A DNA stretch of 64,000 nucleotides from Melampsora larici-populina 98AG31. Taxonomy: Eukaryota > Basidiomycota > Pucciniomycetes > Pucciniales > Melampsoraceae. Below are positions 1 through 9,252 of the stretch, piece after piece. Numbering within the stretch: the stretch's first letter is position 1; each line of letters opens with the position of its first letter. A program made the position numbers and the translations under genes. The stretch covers positions 330,429-394,428 of the forward strand of contig NW_006768823.1 in assembly GCF_000204055.1 (NCBI RefSeq), read 5' to 3'. The notes beneath the pieces were generated by a model. The model was not told the origin of the DNA, did not search any database, and saw only the letters and a program-made list of their open reading frames with translations.

Positions 1-51
1 AAAAAAGGAGGAGAGGATCTCACGTTCTTCGCAATCGCAGGGGATGATGAT

Positions 52-402
52 ATCTTTTCAAACTGTCCTCCACATTTTTGTCCCCTAAAGCCTCCTGTAT
101 GGGTAGTATTTCTACATGTAATTCCTGAATGTGTCTGCAAGTTTGATTTTCTGAAGTTCTTTGCCCCCAGAAAAAATTTGAGGGAACATATTGCCAAAAT
201 CATTCTGAATTTGATTGATGTACATGTAGATGGTATTTGACAAAAATTTCTGCCATAAACTTTGCCATATTCTGCCTAGAAACAAAGAATCAATCAAATT
301 GTTGACTGCTCATGTACACACCACAATTACATATAGAAATACTGCCCATACAGGAAGGTTCTAGGGGACAAAAATGTGGAGAAACATGTTTTCAAAAGGA
401 AT
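52..402. repeat. Fold-back (inverted repeat) element
   Basis: About 80 bp at 52-135 recur as an imperfect reverse complement at 318-402. Both arms contain a stretch reading cctgtatgggtagtatttct on one side and its complement on the other, and both carry the tcccctaaag / ctaggggaca block. The spacer of about 180 bp holds a smaller inverted pair (aatttgattgat near 207 and its complement near 287). No long reading frame fits the structure. It looks like a nonautonomous fold-back element; no target duplication was recognised. Confidence 0.7.
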
Positions 403-720
403 ATCAATTTTTTTGTGCATGTATATTGATGAAGCTGGAAGATATTCCAGAATCAATTCTTAGGTATAGTACAAAAATAGTATTTTTTGTCCGTGATTTT
501 TTTTTCAAACCTCAATAACTCAGTCAATTTATGTCACAAAGGTTAATAAACTATATATTCTTGGTGGGGAAATACAGGAGCAGGTTTGTACAGGTTTATG
601 ATGCTGTATGACATCATCTCAATTTTGGTGGTCTCCCAACCACTTCTCAACAAATTCTCAATCGATGGATGTTATCCATTTGATATCCATTTCATAACTT
701 TCTCATAACTTGCTCATAAC
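403..720. other. Intergenic, no gene seen
   Basis: AT-rich sequence without credible coding signal. Near 700-722 there are short direct repeats of the motif cataacttgct, just before the broken end of the Ty3 element. The left breakpoint of the inversion described below lies between about 720 and 785. Confidence 0.5.
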
Positions 721-723
721 TTG

Positions 724-978
724 CTAGGGTCGGTGGGAGGCACTGGCCTGCCAGTGACTTGTGATTGGGGGCTGTGAGACCACATGGGTTGAGCCGCAAT
801 CAATCAATGCACGGGCTGGAATACTGTCTGGGTTGGGGGACGTGGCACAGGAGGTTTGGGAAAGGGATATGGATGTAAACACACGAGGATCTTGGTTTGT
901 ATTTGCATTTGACATAACAGCATCCAATTCCACTACTAATTTCTCCTGACACAGGCCCGAGGGTGGCACGTCCGTCAC
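724..978 (-). pseudogene. Ty3 protease fragment, truncated
   Basis: The minus-strand frame contains ALIDCGSTHV, matching the active-site D-[ST/C]-G region of retroelement aspartic proteases. About 60 residues of linker precede it. The match ends soon after the motif, so the flap and C-terminal half are absent. The frame differs from that of gag by one base, which could be a normal gag-pol frameshift or decay. It is cut off at the inversion breakpoint. Confidence 0.65.
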
Positions 979-2096
979 TCTTGAGCGTCGCCATTTTTTG
1001 ACAGATCTGCTGATGAACTACCCGAACTACTAGCCGTCAACCTACTCATCCCCCCTTCCATCGCAGCAATTTTCGCCTCTAATTCTGCAATCTTCCCCTT
1101 TCCATTTCCTCTACTCTTGAACCCATCACGACGATCCTTTTTACACCAACGAGCTTGATGACCAGATTTTCCACATGTAAAACATAAATTACCAGCTATC
1201 GTCCTGTTGTACTCATCTGAAGAAATGTCGAATCAGGCGGAGGATATATCCATTGCGTTGGGGTCGGCCGGGCGTGACATCGGGGCTGGATCAGTGTGTT
1301 CCCCGCGTAGGTCGTTATCAATGGCACATGCGAGCTTAGTGATATCCTCCAAAGTGTCAAACTGGTCACGGATCATCGGTATACAAACGTTACTTTTCAA
1401 TCCCTGTCGATAATGACTAATCAACGTAGGTAATTCCCATTTGGTTGCTGGGGCTAATTGATTGAACTTGATTGTATATTCAGCAGCTGATCGGGTTTGT
1501 TTCAAGGCACAGAGAGCAGTTTCGGCACGTTTCTGTCGGTCGGAGTCGAAGAATACAGGCTCAAAGGCGCGGGTGAATTCCATGTAAGTGACTTCATTCT
1601 CTTCATTTGGGTTGAGGATCTGTTGCAAGAATGGTTGAGCCCATTTGATAGCCTCACCGGTCAGATAAGAGATAGCAAACATGACTTTTGATCCATCGGT
1701 CTTAAACAGTGCAGAGTTCATGGCAATATAGATCCCAACCTGACTAGCGTAAGCCTCCGCCAATGCTCCACGTGTGCCGTCGTATTTATCCGGGGTGGCG
1801 ACTTTTATCATATGGGGTGTCGTGGTGGTAGTTGCGGTGGTCGTCGTTGAGGTTTGTGCTGGTGCAGGTGTAGTCGCAGATGTTGGTGCTGGTGCAAATG
1901 ACGGTGGTACGGTGGCAGTAGTAGGGTTTTGGCCGGATTCAAGTTGGGCAAGTCGGGCTTCAGCTTGCTCACGACGTGTGGTTTCCTGCGTAAGTCTTTT
2001 GTTCAACTCATTACGGCGTGCCGCTTCCTCGACTAACTGGTTGTTCAGTTTGGTCATTTGCTGAGCCAGACGGTTGATATCCTCGGTCGTAGCCAT
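975..2096 (-). pseudogene. Ty3/gypsy Gag (capsid plus CCHC zinc knuckle) with internal stop
   Basis: The protein opens with a coiled-coil-like region (MATTEDINRLAQQMTKLNNQ) and a Thr/Pro/Ala-rich linker. A retrotransposon Gag capsid domain follows (DKYDGTRG ... WAQPFLQQ ... FEPVFFDSDRQKRAE ... YRQGLK). The frame is interrupted by TGA at 1233-1235. It then continues without change of frame through a CX2CX4HX4C zinc knuckle (CFTCGKSGHQARWC, about 1143-1184) to a terminal stop at 975-977. The premature TGA sits where an arginine CGA is plausible, so a single C-to-T change could explain it. Gag packages element RNA in cytoplasmic particles; this copy would make only capsid. Confidence 0.85.
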
Positions 2097-2395
2097 CGAG
2101 TTCGACTCTAGGCTGTCAGGTGTTACTTCGTGCCAAGACTCGCCCTCAACGGATTCGGTATCTTCGGTGGGAATTTGGAAGGACGGCGTGGTGATGGAGA
2201 GCGTGGAGGTGGATAGGATTTCTTAATTTACTAACTTCAATCTTTTTAATTTTAATCTTCTTTTTCTGAACTTTGTCTATCGTCTCGTATTTAAAATTTT
2301 CTTCTTCTTTAATTTTTACTGTTAAATTTCAATTATTCTTCTTTTCTTTTCTTCTTGATGTCCTCTCGGTCTGTTTCGAGTTAGATGCTACAATG
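2097..2395 (-). other. Leader between 5' LTR and gag
   Basis: About 300 bp of retroelement leader on the minus strand. The first bases after the LTR (cattgtagcatctaac) should include the tRNA primer-binding site, but no tRNA was assigned. The central part is pyrimidine-rich on the plus strand. Confidence 0.5.
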
Positions 2396-2580
2396 TGTTA
2401 TGACCGGCTTCAGGGGTCTTTCGTGGAGGCAACGGAGGGAGAGGGTGCTAACTAGTTGGTATGAATATTGTAGCATGAGGAAAGAGCAATACAGGAAAAG
2501 CTCTGAACAAGAGTAGGCTCAAGTGTCTCCTCTGTCACGAGTTGTGACACCTCAGTGAACCATGATCTAGGATCATAACA
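2396..2580 (-). repeat. 5' LTR of the Ty3 element (185 bp)
   Basis: On the minus strand it begins tgttatgatcc and ends ggtcataaca, the expected TG...CA ends. It is the reverse complement of the LTR at 12713-12897. Reading the two side by side gave two differences in 185 bp: one C/T inside a TCG and one A/T. The outer neighbour at 2581-2585 is cgctc, the complement of gagcg found beyond the other LTR at 12898-12902. Confidence 0.93.
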
Positions 2581-3206
2581 CGCTCCTATGAAGAAAAAAA
2601 CTTTCCGACTATTTTAACAAAGCGATTCATAAGCCTGTCTATCTCTGTGCACATGTACTTGACCCTCGAAGCAAAGACAAAGAACTTTCCTCAGACACTC
2701 TTCATAAAGCTGGAATTTTCAATCAATCCGATTGGCAAGATCTCTTCTTAAGGGAGGCTCGCCAATTCATTCCAGATGATAATGATGATGTTATCGACAA
2801 CACCTCGGAAATGACTGACGAAGACGGACCTCGATCGTTCATCTCGGCCCCCAAGAAACGTTCAATGACCGATGAACTTGTATCGTATCTAGCAGATCCC
2901 CGAGAGCCAGGCTCTTGTAAACCATTAGATTATTGGCGCGAACATGATATGATTTACCCATCTCTTGCAAGGATGGCTCGAATCTTTCTTTCAGTCCCAG
3001 CTTGTAGTACACCTTCAGAACGGGCCTTCTCAGCTGGGGGCCGTATTTTAACTAAACGACGCCATGGTCTTAAATCAGAGACGTTTGAAGCTCTTGTATG
3101 CCTCAAGACTTGGAATAAGGTATCAACAATGGTCGCTTTTGTTTTCTCATTTTTACAACTTTTCAAGTTTTATGGTAGCTTATCAAGACGAAATACAAGA
3201 ATGTAG
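2581..3206 (+). pseudogene. C-terminal part of hAT transposase, severed by LTR insertion and inversion
   Basis: The frame contains the hAT dimerisation region: LDYWREHDMIYPSLARMARI, then FLSVPACSTPSERAFSAGG, with RHGLKSETFEALVCLKTW near the end. Upstream, HVLDPRSKDKE resembles the hAT core before the dimerisation domain. The N-terminal two thirds are on the opposite strand at 12903-14516. Removing the Ty3 element and one copy of gagcg joins the two in a continuous frame across the insertion point. The retroelement therefore landed in the transposase gene and the inversion later flipped this half. Confidence 0.85.
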
Positions 3207-3398
3207 TCTATTGAAATAAAAAATTGAAGTCTATTGAAATTAAAGAATTATAATTTGTTCTAAACTTGAGAAAAGTTGAGAAAACCTACCCTTTGCCCAT
3301 ATAAGCGGGTCAGACCGGGTCAACCCGAAGTCACCCATACTCACGCCGAGACCCGCTCGACCCGGTCCCATACCCGGGTTCGGCCCTTTTTTTTCGGG

Positions 3399-3422
3399 CC
3401 GGGTCGGTGCATTAATTATAAC
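3399..3422 (+). repeat. hAT terminal repeat and 8-bp target duplication (flipped end)
   Basis: ccgggtcggtgcatta at 3399-3414 is the element end, followed by the target duplication attataac at 3415-3422. The other end at 14684-14699 has the same sequence in the same direction, followed by gttataat, the complement of this target site. Ends of a hAT should be inverted relative to each other; the direct orientation here is a signature of the inversion. Confidence 0.88.
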
Positions 3423-3739
3423 AACCTCCAACAACTTTTTCTAAGAAGAAGACTCTGACCTAAAACAATGATAATTTAATCAGAAAACAGAAGATGATGA
3501 AATGAGTTTGATTAAGAAACATTTAATACCTAGAACAAAGGTTCAATTTAATAGATGATACATTTAGTTAGTTAAGTTATCTTTCAGCTGATAACTGATC
3601 TTTGAGTCAACAAGAGACTAATTTTCTATTTGGTCAAGACATTGAGAAACAACAGTTAAATTCAGTAAACAAATATTGAGATAATGAAAAGATGAAAATT
3701 TACTTACTTCTCTTCCCAAAGATGGGGAAGAGAAGTCAG
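3423..3739 (-). other. Exon-like noncoding sequence with two apparent introns (copy S)
   Basis: Read on the minus strand, exon-like segments are separated by a 70-nt segment (3529-3460, gtatta...ttttag) and an 82-nt segment (3707-3626, gtaagt...aaatag). Both begin GT and end AG. The segments outside them match 14743-14922 almost base for base, where both intervening pieces are absent at exactly the GT and AG points. All frames contain stops, so this is probably UTR or noncoding RNA sequence. The hAT element is inserted in it. Confidence 0.6.
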
Positions 3740-4131
3740 TTGGGTTGATCGAATGACATTATAAGTAATCTACTAGTCTGAATACTTTGGGGGAATACAA
3801 TGATGTAATTCTCCTTTTGTTTCATGACGTATTCTGGTTTATCTTTCCGCACTACTCTTGTAATTCCTTTCTTACTTAATTTGTAACTTTTCTTATTTCC
3901 GTCAATTGCACACTTCAACAACAATGACTGAAGGCAGAAGTGGTGATCAATTAGAAGGAGGAGGAGGAAACTTGACTGGATTGGCAACCAACCTGACCAG
4001 CAATCCAGGTGGACAAATTACAGGATATTTGCCTGCAAATGTAGGTGGAAATGATGGAACACAAGACAACTCAGGAAGTTTTGAAAATAATGATGAAGCT
4101 GGAGATAATTAAAATGAGACAATAACAAAAA
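3740..4131. other. No confident gene
   Basis: A 68-codon plus-strand frame (3906-4112) is rich in Gly, Asn and Asp (GGGGNLTGLATNLTSNPGGQ). It has no recognisable domain, signal peptide or flanking exons and is not called as a gene. Confidence 0.4.
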
Positions 4132-4336
4132 TACAGCCATTCCGATATTGCTTGTTGCTCCATTTTGAAAAAGAAAACATGAAACCTGAGTTTTTACTCA
4201 ATAAAACTTCAAACTTGGCTGTAATTCAAGGCAATACAGCCAAATTTCAGGTTTTAACCGGTTAAAACTTAGGTTTCAAGCTCACAAACTTTTTCTTTTT
4301 CAAAAAGGTGTGACAAGCAATATCGGAATGGCTGTA
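4132..4336. mobile_element. MITE with TA target sites (Tc1/mariner-like)
   Basis: The ends read TA-cagccattccgatattgct and, complemented, the same at the right end followed by TA. Homology between the arms extends about 65-70 bp with some mismatches. The spacer holds another small inverted pair around ggctgtaattcaagg. At 205 bp with no coding capacity and flanked by TA, it fits a Stowaway/Tc1-mariner type nonautonomous element. Confidence 0.8.
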
Positions 4337-7051
4337 GGTCAGTATTTGACTATGATTTCTTGTTCACATCATGAAATAAGGCTGGTTTTACCTTGCAATA
4401 TCACATGTGTATCCCCCCAATAAGCTTTTGATTCTCTTCTTCTCTCATATCCATGATAAGAAATTGCTTCCTTCTATATCTGTGTTTCCAAATTTAGAAA
4501 ATCATGTTTTTGTTATGATTTCCAGTATGGCCAATACCAAAGTCAGACCGGCCTCATTTTGGTTATAGTTCCCACTGTGGCCAAGATTAGATAAATAATG
4601 TCCAAATACAGGAAACAGATATGTCCTTGGTATGAACAATGATTATAAAACCATGTTTTTAATAACACCTCCAAAGAAGAGAAATGATACTTATCAACCA
4701 TGTTCTCTTTGCTTTTGTGGTGTGATTTATGACCTGGTGCCGATACTGACAATAGGGAGGTTCAAGAAAGCCTTTTACAGCCCTATCTTAAATTTCAAGT
4801 TGCGTTTGGGAACTTAAAATTATAAGTAGAATTTTAGGTTTGTGATCCACCTTTAGAGGTGGTTCACGGTTTTGCAAACACTTCAGTGTCCTTAAAATTT
4901 TTAAATCTTGTACCTGTGATTTTTGAAAAAAAGTGTTGTATCAGGTACAACAAACAAAAAACAAAATTGCTTCCATTTTCCTTTTTTTCAGCGCTGTCCC
5001 TGGTTTTTCTTTTTTTTCCAACCCTTACCTCTTTCATTAACAAATTCTCTGTAGACAATGGGTTGGAAGCCAGATAATCCTTAGGTTGCCCAGCGGAGCC
5101 CGTCCTCCTTTCCCATTTAATAAAGGACCAAGAATCACAAAAAACCAACTGTTGGAACCAGAATGAACAAAAAGGTTGGTTTGACCTGGATTTAAAAGCA
5201 CTTAAATCGTAAATTTGGGGTGTTCGGCAATGTGCAAACCTGGATTTGAAGGACTGGCCGAGCTTAAAATGTGGGTTCGCCAGGTTGTGTCAAGGGGGTT
5301 TGCCGAACCCTTCTTGAACCGCCCTAATATGGTAGATCCAGTTCACATTGAACACAGTCATGTGAAGTGGTCACATAACATCTGTGAGTCATTTGATTGT
5401 GATTTGATTGGTCAATACAGCATCTTTCACAAATAATATCAGCTCTGGTGTCAGGAAGAAAGAAGTTGAAACCTAGCATGCAATTTCTGAAGAAAAGTGT
5501 AAATCAAAAATATAGACTAACATCAAAATGACCATTGGTACTTTTACCTACACCCTAACCCTAACCCTAAGAAAATTCGAAATGACGGTTTTTAGATCAA
5601 TTGAAGCTCTTAGAGACTTATGTGTACTTATTAACTCAATATTATGTCATCTTATTTCAAATATATTCTTAAGATCATTATAGTTTACTTACAAAGTTAT
5701 TACAAAAAGACAGAAAAAGAAAAGATAAGAAACATTTGAAAATATAGGTGTAAAAGTTGGAAAACGGTTTTTAGGGTATTGATAATTAATTTATGGGTTT
5801 ATTAGGGTTAGAATATGAAAGAACAACATCTTATTATACAGTAACAGTTTTAATCTTGAAGGTTGATAAGGAAAGACAGAAGTTATTAGCAGAAAGGTAC
5901 TTTTTCGAGGATGGTAAACAAGGGTTATACATGTAGTTTACATATGTAATGGTGGTAGTGATGGAAATTAAGGTTGCCAAGAGAATTTTCCGGGATTTTT
6001 AAGGTTGTAGAAGATGATGTCATATTACATGAGCAAGGAAAAGAGAGTAGCAGCTGTGAAAAGTGAGGAAAATGGGTGAATTTCGTCGAAAATGAAGGTT
6101 TTCAGCTAATTACATATGTTGAATGACGTCAGATTAGGTTGATAAATAGCCCATTCAACGCAGAAGAGTGTATTACATAATGTACAAGCTTTACCTCATC
6201 AGTAACGGAGGTTTATGTAAAACGTTATGAGGGAAATAAGAAATTGGTGTGAATCTTGAATTTACAGTCACAAGTCAACATGTAACACCAAAAACCTTAA
6301 CTTCACAACTCAATATCTTACTCATCACTCATAAGAAATAGACCATATGGGTGTCATAAATGATCAGTATCACGAGGGATACAAGATGCACTATAGTAGT
6401 TCAAAATTGGACCCCATCTGAAAAACATTCGTAATCTCAAAAATTGGTTTGCAGCTAGTTTACAAGGTACAAATCACCTGTATTCATCTTAAGAAGTGCT
6501 GTACATTAAATCATTGTGCCATTGATCACTTTTGGCTGTGGAAATTACATCATACATTAGTAACAAGATCATTACATTGCGTCATTACATGGTTTTTAGG
6601 GTTCTTTAGGCGGATTTGGCTGGTTTTTGAGGCTGTTGACTATTGTAGAGGTTGTTACATGTGGATATAAGTACTCCTTGATGATTTTGGGATTGTTTTT
6701 CCCTTTTCTGCATCTTATACCTTTGTTGTAGTGTTATAAATCATCATTTATTTACTGTATTTGTACTAAGATCACTTAAATCCGCCCCTTCAAAGCAAGG
6801 AGAAATTTATTTACGTGTGTTAAAGACTATAAGTCAATTTGAGAATAATACTTAACAACAGTATTGCTAGTAATAACATAGTGTGTGGACTTTTTGTGCT
6901 TAAAATCTGGGAATATTACTACACAACAGTATTGCTTTATTTCTCTGGTGCCTTTATCTTTCTCTCTGTTATCACAAAGTGGGCAGCAAGTGCCCTTGTG
7001 CTGGTTTCTTTAAAGAAGGCAGTCTTTAGGCAACTTCTACTATATTACACA
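4337..7051. other. AT-rich region without a gene
   Basis: No frame longer than about 95 codons looks real and no protein family was recognised. Between 6838 and 6940 a motif close to acaacagtattgct occurs twice. The stretch includes the telomere-like repeats at 5553-5570. It was inverted together with its surroundings. Confidence 0.5.
5553..5570 (+). repeat. Interstitial telomere-like repeat (CCCTAA)x3
   Basis: Three exact CCCTAA units in tandem, preceded by a degenerate unit. TTAGGG/CCCTAA is the common fungal telomere repeat. The sequence is internal and there is no subtelomeric gene beside it, so it may mark a healed break or simply be chance-level short tandem sequence. Confidence 0.7.
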
Positions 7052-7108
7052 TAGTAGATTATCCCTTCTTAGTTGTTGTAAAGCTCTTGTTGAGCTTTAA
7101 ATACTACA
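7052..7108 (+). repeat. Left inverted terminal unit with hairpin (57 bp)
   Basis: Begins tagtagattatcc and ends tactaca. It contains a hairpin with stem AAAGCTC/GAGCTTT and loop TTGTT. It is homologous, in inverted orientation, to 8312-8369. The integrase stop codon (7104-7106) lies inside the unit, so the unit directly abuts the coding frame. Confidence 0.7.
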
Positions 7109-8333
7109 CTGTCTTATGCTTTTGTAGTAATGACACGTGAAACACTGCATGTACCCCTTTCATTGTATCTGGTAGTTTCAATCTGTAAGCAGAACAAGAT
7201 ACTTGTTCAATAATATCAAATGGTCCTAGGCACCGATGTTTCAATTTAGGACTAGGTCTTGTAGTAGAAACATTTTTGCTGTTTAACCAGACCTGATCTC
7301 CTATCTTCCCAGTCGGTGTTGGCCTGACTCCCTCATCAAATTGGTGTTTCATTTCTTCTTGAGCTGCTTCCAACAATTCTGATAATTTGGCTTGTACTTC
7401 TTTCAGTATCTTCAACCGTTCTTCTACTTGTGGGATGCACTGTTCACTCATTGGTACTCCTCTGAATGTTGGGTTATAACCGTAGTTAGCCTTAAATGGT
7501 GAAACTCCAATGGATACATGGTCTCTGTTATTATAAGAAAACTCAGCAGTGGGTAACAGTGATTCCCAGTTTGTCTGACGGTAATCCACGAAGTGTCTTA
7601 AGTATTGTTCAATTGCTCTATTCACAAGTTTGGGTTGACCATCTGTGCGTGGGTGAAATGCCGTTGATGGTAATAGACGTATACCCAACCTTGAGTTCAA
7701 TTCTTTAGTCAGTTGAGATATAAAAATTGTCCCTCTATCTGAAACAATAGACTTTGGGTTCCTATGTAATTGCCAAACTTCTTTTGTCATGATATCAGCC
7801 AGTTTGTTTGAAGACATGCTTTCTCTGCATGGTATGTAATGTGCCATTTTTGTCAATCGGTCGACATCGGTAAGAATGCTGTCTTTACCGTTTGATTCTG
7901 GCAGTTTTGTAATGAGATTGTAGCTGATTTTGGTCCAAGGGCCTGCTGGGATGGGTAGTGGTTCTAACGATCCAAATGGCTTTTGTGTTGTGCTTTTGAC
8001 TCTCAAGCATGAATCACAAATGTCAACATATTTATTTATGTATCTTTTCATTCCGGGCCATGAAAAGCACCTACGGGTAAGACTGAAAGTCTTTGATCTA
8101 CCGGGATGTCCAGCTAATAAACTGTCATGTCTGCTTTGTAAAATCTTCAATTTAATGTTGTTGTTGTCTGGGACTTCAATCCTACCTTGGTGATAGAGTA
8201 TTTTGTCTTTGACTTCGTAGTTTGATGTTGCTGCCGTAAGTTTCAATGAGATCGGGTTCTGGACTGCTTGTATGATATTCTGAATCCTATCACAGGTTTT
8301 GGTAGCCACGTTGTAGAACTTATAACCCAACAA
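7104..8333 (-). pseudogene. Ty3-type integrase fragment bracketed by inverted units
   Basis: An open minus-strand frame of about 410 codons contains only integrase: the HHCC zinc-binding region (SRHDSLLAGHPGRSK ... CDSCLRVKS), the catalytic core with Asp in TDVDRLTKM and Asp in SDRGTIF, and a GPY/F-like tail (KHRCLGPFDI ... VFHVSLL). In the third catalytic position DGQPKLVN replaces the usual DGQTExVN, so the glutamate is lysine (codon 7629-7631). There is no RT, RNase H or chromodomain. Both ends of the frame run into the inverted 57-58-bp units. It resembles the integrase of the 9.3-12.6 kb element but is clearly divergent. Either an integrase fragment was captured between two copies of a short repeat, or it is a relic of a Ginger-like integrase-derived DNA transposon. 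Confidence 0.7.
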
Positions 8334-8369
8334 GGGTTATACAGAGCTGGAAGAGGATAATCTACTACA
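8312..8369 (-). repeat. Right inverted terminal unit with hairpin (58 bp)
   Basis: On the minus strand it begins tgtagtagattatcc and ends ttctaca. Its hairpin has stem TATAACCC/GGGTTATA and the same TTGTT loop as the left unit. The stems differ in sequence between the two units while pairing is kept, so structure seems better conserved than sequence. Confidence 0.7.
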
Positions 8370-9252
8370 CCACGGGGGGATCCTGGGTCAGAAGTTGGTC
8401 CCAACCAGTCTGAAATCCGTCAGGTCGGTTTCCGACCCAAGACTCGCCCCTGGCCAGACTGCAGGCCACCCTGGGCTGGCCTTCACGGGCCGCCCCTGTT
8501 TAATCCCAGAGCAGCCAGCAGCGGGACTTGTAGGCGCGTCCTGCGGGCCTATAGACCGCCTGCTTGGTCCTCGCATGGTCAGCGCGAAATCGCGTGGCAT
8601 CTTTCCAAAACTGATTGCTGAGCCAAGTAAGCGTGAGCAGAGACTTACTTTGCTTGCTGAGCTCATCCTCTGAATCAGTCTGTGTGGATGACGGGACAGA
8701 TGCAACCAAACACCACCACATTACATACGGATCCTGAAAGGGCAACAACTCGTGGCCTTGGCGTGTTGACAGTGGCTCACTCACGAGTCACTGTCTGGTT
8801 TCCAAAAATTCTGGAGGGAACACTCATCGGCCTGTGCAATTTCACTGATTGCCAAAAGGTGAAATACCATGCAGCCTCTGATTGGATGTCGCGTGCCAAA
8901 GGTTGGAGGGCACACAACGTCCAATCAGAGGCTGCATGGTGGCCTCAACCCCTGCGTACGAACTTTTCTTGTGTTGCGTCCTCACCCCTGCGTCTTTTTT
9001 GTCTCTCGCGTGAGCTCTTCAGTTAAAATCCTGGTCCTTTGGTTTCTTGTGGAATCATCGTGACTTACAACTCTCAGTTTTGTGTATTTAGCTTGACAAC
9101 GCAAGTGTGACCACTTGCGACGTCGTTTCACTGCGTAAGTCTGAACTCTCCTTACCTGCTTCAATTTTGTCCTTCAACCAGCTAATCAGTCTTGGAAGTT
9201 GAACTGACAGCTTTTATAGGCTCGTATACAATGAGGATTGTGGGAACTTTAA
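8370..9252. other. GC-richer repeat-like region, no gene
   Basis: Composition changes sharply at 8370 to GC-rich sequence. It holds a 23-bp inverted pair at 8868-8890 and 8917-8939 and a weaker one near 8769/8788. Frames of about 90-115 codons on both strands show no family resemblance. It probably belongs to an unidentified element; the right inversion breakpoint lies near 9250. Confidence 0.45.
8868..8939. repeat. Long hairpin (23-bp arms, 26-nt loop)
   Basis: ccatgcagcctctgattgga (8868-8887, extending to 8890) is matched by its complement ending at 8939, with one mismatch in 23. The transcript of either strand would fold into a strong stem. Confidence 0.8.

Larger units (their letters stand above)
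722..2580 (-). mobile_element. 5' half of a Ty3 chromovirus (LTR-gag-protease), inverted
   Basis: Read on the minus strand this is LTR (2580-2396), leader, gag capsid, zinc knuckle and the beginning of an aspartic protease, after which the element stops abruptly. The missing RT-RNase H-integrase-chromodomain-LTR half lies on the plus strand at 9253-12897. The two LTRs are nearly identical, and both outer flanks carry the same 5-bp sequence (gagcg in the original orientation). The two halves are therefore one insertion later split by an inversion. Confidence 0.85.

Noticed and set aside
1774..2064. Val/Ala-rich plus-strand frame
   Set aside because: Shadow of the Thr/Pro-rich linker of Gag.
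3906..4112. Gly/Asn-rich 68-codon frame
   Set aside because: No start context, signal or homology; composition alone is not enough.
8388..8784. Overlapping frames of 90-105 codons in the GC-rich block
   Set aside because: Open frames on both strands are expected in GC-rich DNA and none resembles a protein.
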